Of a stretch of 8,195 nt of DNA, positions 5,737 to 8,195 are shown in pieces. The notes beneath the pieces were generated by a model. It made no database searches and was not told where the DNA came from. It worked only from the letters and a program-made list of their open reading frames with translations. Within the stretch, counting starts at the first letter, position 1; every line of letters starts with the position of its first letter. Location: assembly GCA_934572365.1 (NCBI GenBank), contig CAKTKX010000052.1:1-8195 (forward strand). The letters are read 5' to 3'. The DNA comes from an uncultured Oscillospiraceae bacterium. Lineage in GTDB: Bacteria; Bacillota; Clostridia; Oscillospirales; Oscillospiraceae. The translations under genes and the position numbers were made by a program.

Positions 5737-8043
5737 ATGTACGAAGAATATTCTTCTCGGGAATTTGAAGAAAAATACACCTATTCCGGCAGTCTGGGCG
5801 CGTTCTGGACGCCGGAAAAGACCGCTTTTCGCCTGTGGGCGCCTACCGCTGAGGCGGTTTCCATCCGCCTGTACCGCAGCGGTGACCCGGACGCCGACGA
5901 CCTTCTTGCCGAACTTCGGATGCAGCCCAACGTCTGCGGCACCTGGGCGGCGGAACGGTTTGGCAACCTGAACGGCATTTACTACACCTACCTCGTCACC
6001 GTGGACGGACAGACCCGGGAGGTCTGCGACCCCTACGCCAGAACCACCGGCGTCAACGGCTGTCGGGGGATGATTCTGGACTTAGCCTCCGTCGATCCCC
6101 CGCAGTGGGACTCCGACGTCGACCCTCACGCCGGGAAGTCCATCACCGACGCCGTTATTTACGAGCTGCACGTCCGCGACCTGTCCTCCGACCCCAGCGC
6201 CCATATTGAGACCAAGGGCAAGTTTCTAGGTCTGACCGAAACCGGCACGAAGACCCGGGGCGGCCATCCCACCGGCCTTGACCACATCAAGGCGCTGGGC
6301 GTCACCCATGTCCACCTCCTGCCAATGTATGACTTTGGCTTTACCGACGAGAGTCGACCCCATCCCCAGTACAACTGGGGCTATGACCCGGTGAATTACA
6401 ACGTCCCCGAAGGCTCCTACGCCACCGACCCGTTTCACGGCGCTGTCCGGGTAGCGGAAGTGAAGCGAATGATCAAGGCGCTCCACGACAACGGCCTGAG
6501 CGTGGTCATGGACGTGGTGTACAACCACGTGTACGACGCCGGGGCATTCTGCTTCAACCAAATTGTCCCCGGCTATTTCAGCCGTATCAGCAGTGACGGC
6601 AAATACGCCAACGGCTCCTTCTGCGGCAACGACACCGCCTCCGAGCGTAGCATGGTGCGCAAATTCATCGTGGATTCCGTTTGCTACTGGGCGGACGAAT
6701 ACCACATGGATGGCTTCCGCTTCGATATCGCCAGTCTGCTCGACACTGTGACCATCAATGAGATCATGACCGCCGTCCACCGGAAGCACCCCAACGTGAT
6801 CTTCTACGGCGAGGGCTGGGACATGAAGACCGAGCTGACCAAGCCCGGTGTCCGGCTGGCGGTGCAGACCAATTCCGCGATGGTTACCGGCTTCGGCTTT
6901 TTCAGCGACACCATCCGCGACCTGCTGCGGGGTTCTACCTTTGAAAGTACCGCGCCGGGGTTCGTCGCCGGGGCGGTCGTGTCCAAAGAAGCGCTGGAAG
7001 CCTGCTTCATGGGGATGCCGTCATGGGCGGCTCAGCCCGATCAGTGCGTGAATTACGCCTCCTGCCACGACAATACCACCCTCTTTGACCGTATCGCCCT
7101 CACCGCCCCGGACGCTCCCGTCGAGACCCGGATTCGGATGAACAACCTCGCCGCCGCGTTTTATATGCTGTCCCAGGGCGTCCCCTTCCTGCAAGCCGGT
7201 GAGGAAATCCTCCGCACCAAGCCCGGAAAGCACGGCGGCTTTGACGACAACAGCTACCGCTCCCCGGACAGCGTCAATTCTCTGAAATGGGCGACTCTGG
7301 ACAAGCCGGAATATCAGGACGTTTTCAGCTACTATAAAGGCCTGATTGCCTTCCGGAAAGCCCACGGCGTGCTTCGCCTGTCCACCCGGGAAGCTGTTCA
7401 GCGCCATGTCCACCCGGTGTACTGCGAAAATGAGCACTGCGTGGCGTTCCGCATTGACGAGCCGGAGGGGGAAATCTTCGCCGTCTTCAATGCCGACGCT
7501 CAGTCCGTCCCCATTGCCCTGCCGGAGGGACATTGGAACGTGAACATCCGGGACGGCCGCGCCGGAACGGAAACCATGGAAACGGTGTCCGGAACGGTTT
7601 CCGTCTCCCCCATTTCCGCCATGGTACTGACCCGCAGAAAAGCTATCGAGGTCGTGGCGGGGCTGATCTGGGACAAGGACAAATTTCTGATCTGCCAGCG
7701 CCCGGAAAGCAAGGCCCGGGGGCTGCTCTGGGAATTCCCCGGCGGCAAGGTGGAAGCGGACGAAACACTGCCCCAAGCGCTCCAGCGGGAGTGCATGGAG
7801 GAACTGGCGGTCAAGCTGGACGTCCGCGACCGATTCATGCAGGTCGAACACAAATACCCGGACATTTTCATACGCCTGACGCTGTTCCACTGCGTTATTT
7901 CCGAGGGCATCCCGCAGGCGCTGGAACACAACGCCCTGCGCTGGATTCAACCCAGCGAGACTAAAAATTTCACTTTCTGCCCCGCCGACGCAGACATTCT
8001 GAAAGAAATTGACCGGGTATACGGCGGCAAGAAACCGCTCTGA
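5737..8043 (+). CDS. Type I pullulanase (GH13) fused to C-terminal Nudix hydrolase domain
   Basis: One 768-residue frame with two enzymes. Residues ~15-110 are a CBM48-like beta domain (LGAFWTPEKTAFRLWAPTAE). The GH13 barrel and C-terminal beta domain run to ~630, with the type I pullulanase signature YNWGYDP (212-218), DVVYNH (259-264), GFRFDIASL with nucleophile D330, EGW with acid/base E359, and SCHDN (H444, D445). These enzymes cut alpha-1,6 branches in pullulan, glycogen or amylopectin fragments. With no signal peptide it should act on cytosolic glucans. At ~634 a MutT-like domain starts without a linker (IEVVAGLIWDKDKFLICQRP) and carries a Nudix box: G670, E676, R684, E685, E688, E689, with Ala in place of the usual later Gly. 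This half should hydrolyse a nucleoside diphosphate derivative, by homology 8-oxo-dGTP. ATG 5737 follows AAGGAG by 11 bases. The fusion is the odd point: either a true bifunctional protein or a lost stop. Confidence 0.95.
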   Translation: MYEEYSSREFEEKYTYSGSLGAFWTPEKTAFRLWAPTAEAVSIRLYRSGDPDADDLLAELRMQPNVCGTWAAERFGNLNGIYYTYLVTVDGQTREVCDPYARTTGVNGCRGMILDLASVDPPQWDSDVDPHAGKSITDAVIYELHVRDLSSDPSAHIETKGKFLGLTETGTKTRGGHPTGLDHIKALGVTHVHLLPMYDFGFTDESRPHPQYNWGYDPVNYNVPEGSYATDPFHGAVRVAEVKRMIKALHDNGLSVVMDVVYNHVYDAGAFCFNQIVPGYFSRISSDGKYANGSFCGNDTASERSMVRKFIVDSVCYWADEYHMDGFRFDIASLLDTVTINEIMTAVHRKHPNVIFYGEGWDMKTELTKPGVRLAVQTNSAMVTGFGFFSDTIRDLLRGSTFESTAPGFVAGAVVSKEALEACFMGMPSWAAQPDQCVNYASCHDNTTLFDRIALTAPDAPVETRIRMNNLAAAFYMLSQGVPFLQAGEEILRTKPGKHGGFDDNSYRSPDSVNSLKWATLDKPEYQDVFSYYKGLIAFRKAHGVLRLSTREAVQRHVHPVYCENEHCVAFRIDEPEGEIFAVFNADAQSVPIALPEGHWNVNIRDGRAGTETMETVSGTVSVSPISAMVLTRRKAIEVVAGLIWDKDKFLICQRPESKARGLLWEFPGGKVEADETLPQALQRECMEELAVKLDVRDRFMQVEHKYPDIFIRLTLFHCVISEGIPQALEHNALRWIQPSETKNFTFCPADADILKEIDRVYGGKKPL

Positions 8044-8085
8044 GAAAGTGCCATCGTCGATTTTCCCAAACGAGCGAACCAATTC

Positions 8086-8114
8086 TTGACATTTGACAGC
8101 ATTTTTACTATAAT
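8086..8114 (+). promoter_or_regulatory. Perfect-consensus sigma-A promoter
   Basis: TTGACA (8086-8091), a 17-bp spacer and TATAAT (8109-8114) match the consensus at all twelve positions. A second TTGACA overlaps the spacer at 8093-8098. Transcription is expected near 8121. No terminator is visible between the upstream stop (8043) and this promoter, so some readthrough is possible. Confidence 0.88.
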
Positions 8115-8121
8115 ATGGGTA

Positions 8122-8149
8122 GGAGAAGCCACTGCATTCTCCGAAGGAG
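8122..8149 (+). promoter_or_regulatory. Short leader with two mutually exclusive hairpins
   Basis: GGAGAA (8122-8127) pairs with TTCTCC (8137-8142), extendable by GC/GC with one bulged A. Alternatively CTCC (8139-8142) pairs with GGAG (8146-8149) of the ribosome binding site across a three-base loop. The first form starts at the predicted 5' end and frees the ribosome binding site; the second masks it. The stems are short, so this is tentative. Confidence 0.4.
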
Positions 8150-8156
8150 GTTCTTT

Positions 8157-8195
8157 ATGGAAAAGAAAATCATCACCATCAGCCGTGAATTTGGT
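8157..8195 (+). CDS. Probable cytidylate-kinase-like protein (3' end cut by window)
   Basis: Only 13 codons are present, reading MEKKIITISREFG. The ATG is well supported: AAGGAGG at 8144-8150 lies six bases upstream and a perfect promoter precedes it. The opening IITISREFG matches the start I know from the clostridial cytidylate-kinase-like family, where it leads into a Gly-rich nucleotide-binding loop (typically SREFGSGG). If so, it is a P-loop kinase-like protein, distinct from the Cmk of pyrimidine metabolism, with a role that is generally unproven. The P-loop itself lies beyond the window, so the family call rests on nine residues. The gene appears to be independently transcribed and unrelated to the pullulanase upstream. 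Confidence 0.6.
   Translation, partial: MEKKIITISREFG

Noticed and set aside
4692..5768. + strand frame of 358 codons crossing the end of gltX, the terminator and the HD gene
   Set aside because: It runs through a strong terminator and antisense to the HD protein, and its translation has no family features.
7621..8043. Separate mutT gene starting at the internal ATG 7621
   Set aside because: No ribosome binding site precedes it and the frame is continuous with the pullulanase, so a fusion is the simplest reading.
7021..8082. - strand frame of 353 codons opposite the pullulanase-Nudix gene
   Set aside because: Antisense shadow of a strongly supported coding region. The same holds for 6226-6789.

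Overview
The window looks like chromosomal, housekeeping-type DNA from a moderately GC-rich Gram-positive anaerobe, most likely a member of the Clostridia in or near the Oscillospiraceae/Ruminococcaceae. Supporting signs are strong AGGAGG-type ribosome binding sites, A/T-rich sigma-A promoters with 17-bp spacers in otherwise GC-rich DNA, a long-form bacterial GluRS, a cytosolic type I pullulanase, and a pair of small proline-rich and alpha-helical proteins of a kind I associate with this group. I see no transposase, integrase, phage gene, CRISPR array or tRNA. The genus cannot be named from the sequence alone.

Layout, left to right. (1) 1-777: two coupled small + strand genes of unknown function, ended by a terminator at 779-825. 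(2) 828-1528: its own extended -10 promoter and a membrane-anchored CHAP-domain peptidoglycan amidase/endopeptidase. A bidirectional terminator (1519-1546) separates it from a convergent - strand operon. (3) 1551-2851, - strand: trpS followed by a two-helix membrane protein whose ATG overlaps the trpS stop, driven by a promoter at 2887-2915. (4) 2953-4825, + strand: gltX, divergent from trpS. Almost its entire 5' leader (2998-3160) folds into one long imperfect rod-like hairpin of about 65 base pairs. A strong terminator follows gltX. (5) 4869-5525, - strand: an HD-domain phosphohydrolase. (6) 5737-8043, + strand: a type I pullulanase fused in frame to a complete C-terminal Nudix (MutT-like) domain. 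The shared 211-bp region between (5) and (6) holds two clean inverted repeats. (7) 8086-8195: a perfect-consensus promoter, a short leader with two mutually exclusive hairpins, and the first 13 codons of a probable cytidylate-kinase-like protein cut by the window end.

Functionally the genes are mixed: tRNA charging with Trp and Glu, intracellular alpha-glucan debranching, cell-wall hydrolysis and nucleotide-related hydrolases. They are not one pathway. The two most interesting items are the gltX leader structure, whose wobble pairs make sense only in the gltX-sense RNA, and the pullulanase-Nudix fusion. Neither proves a new system, but both are specific and testable.
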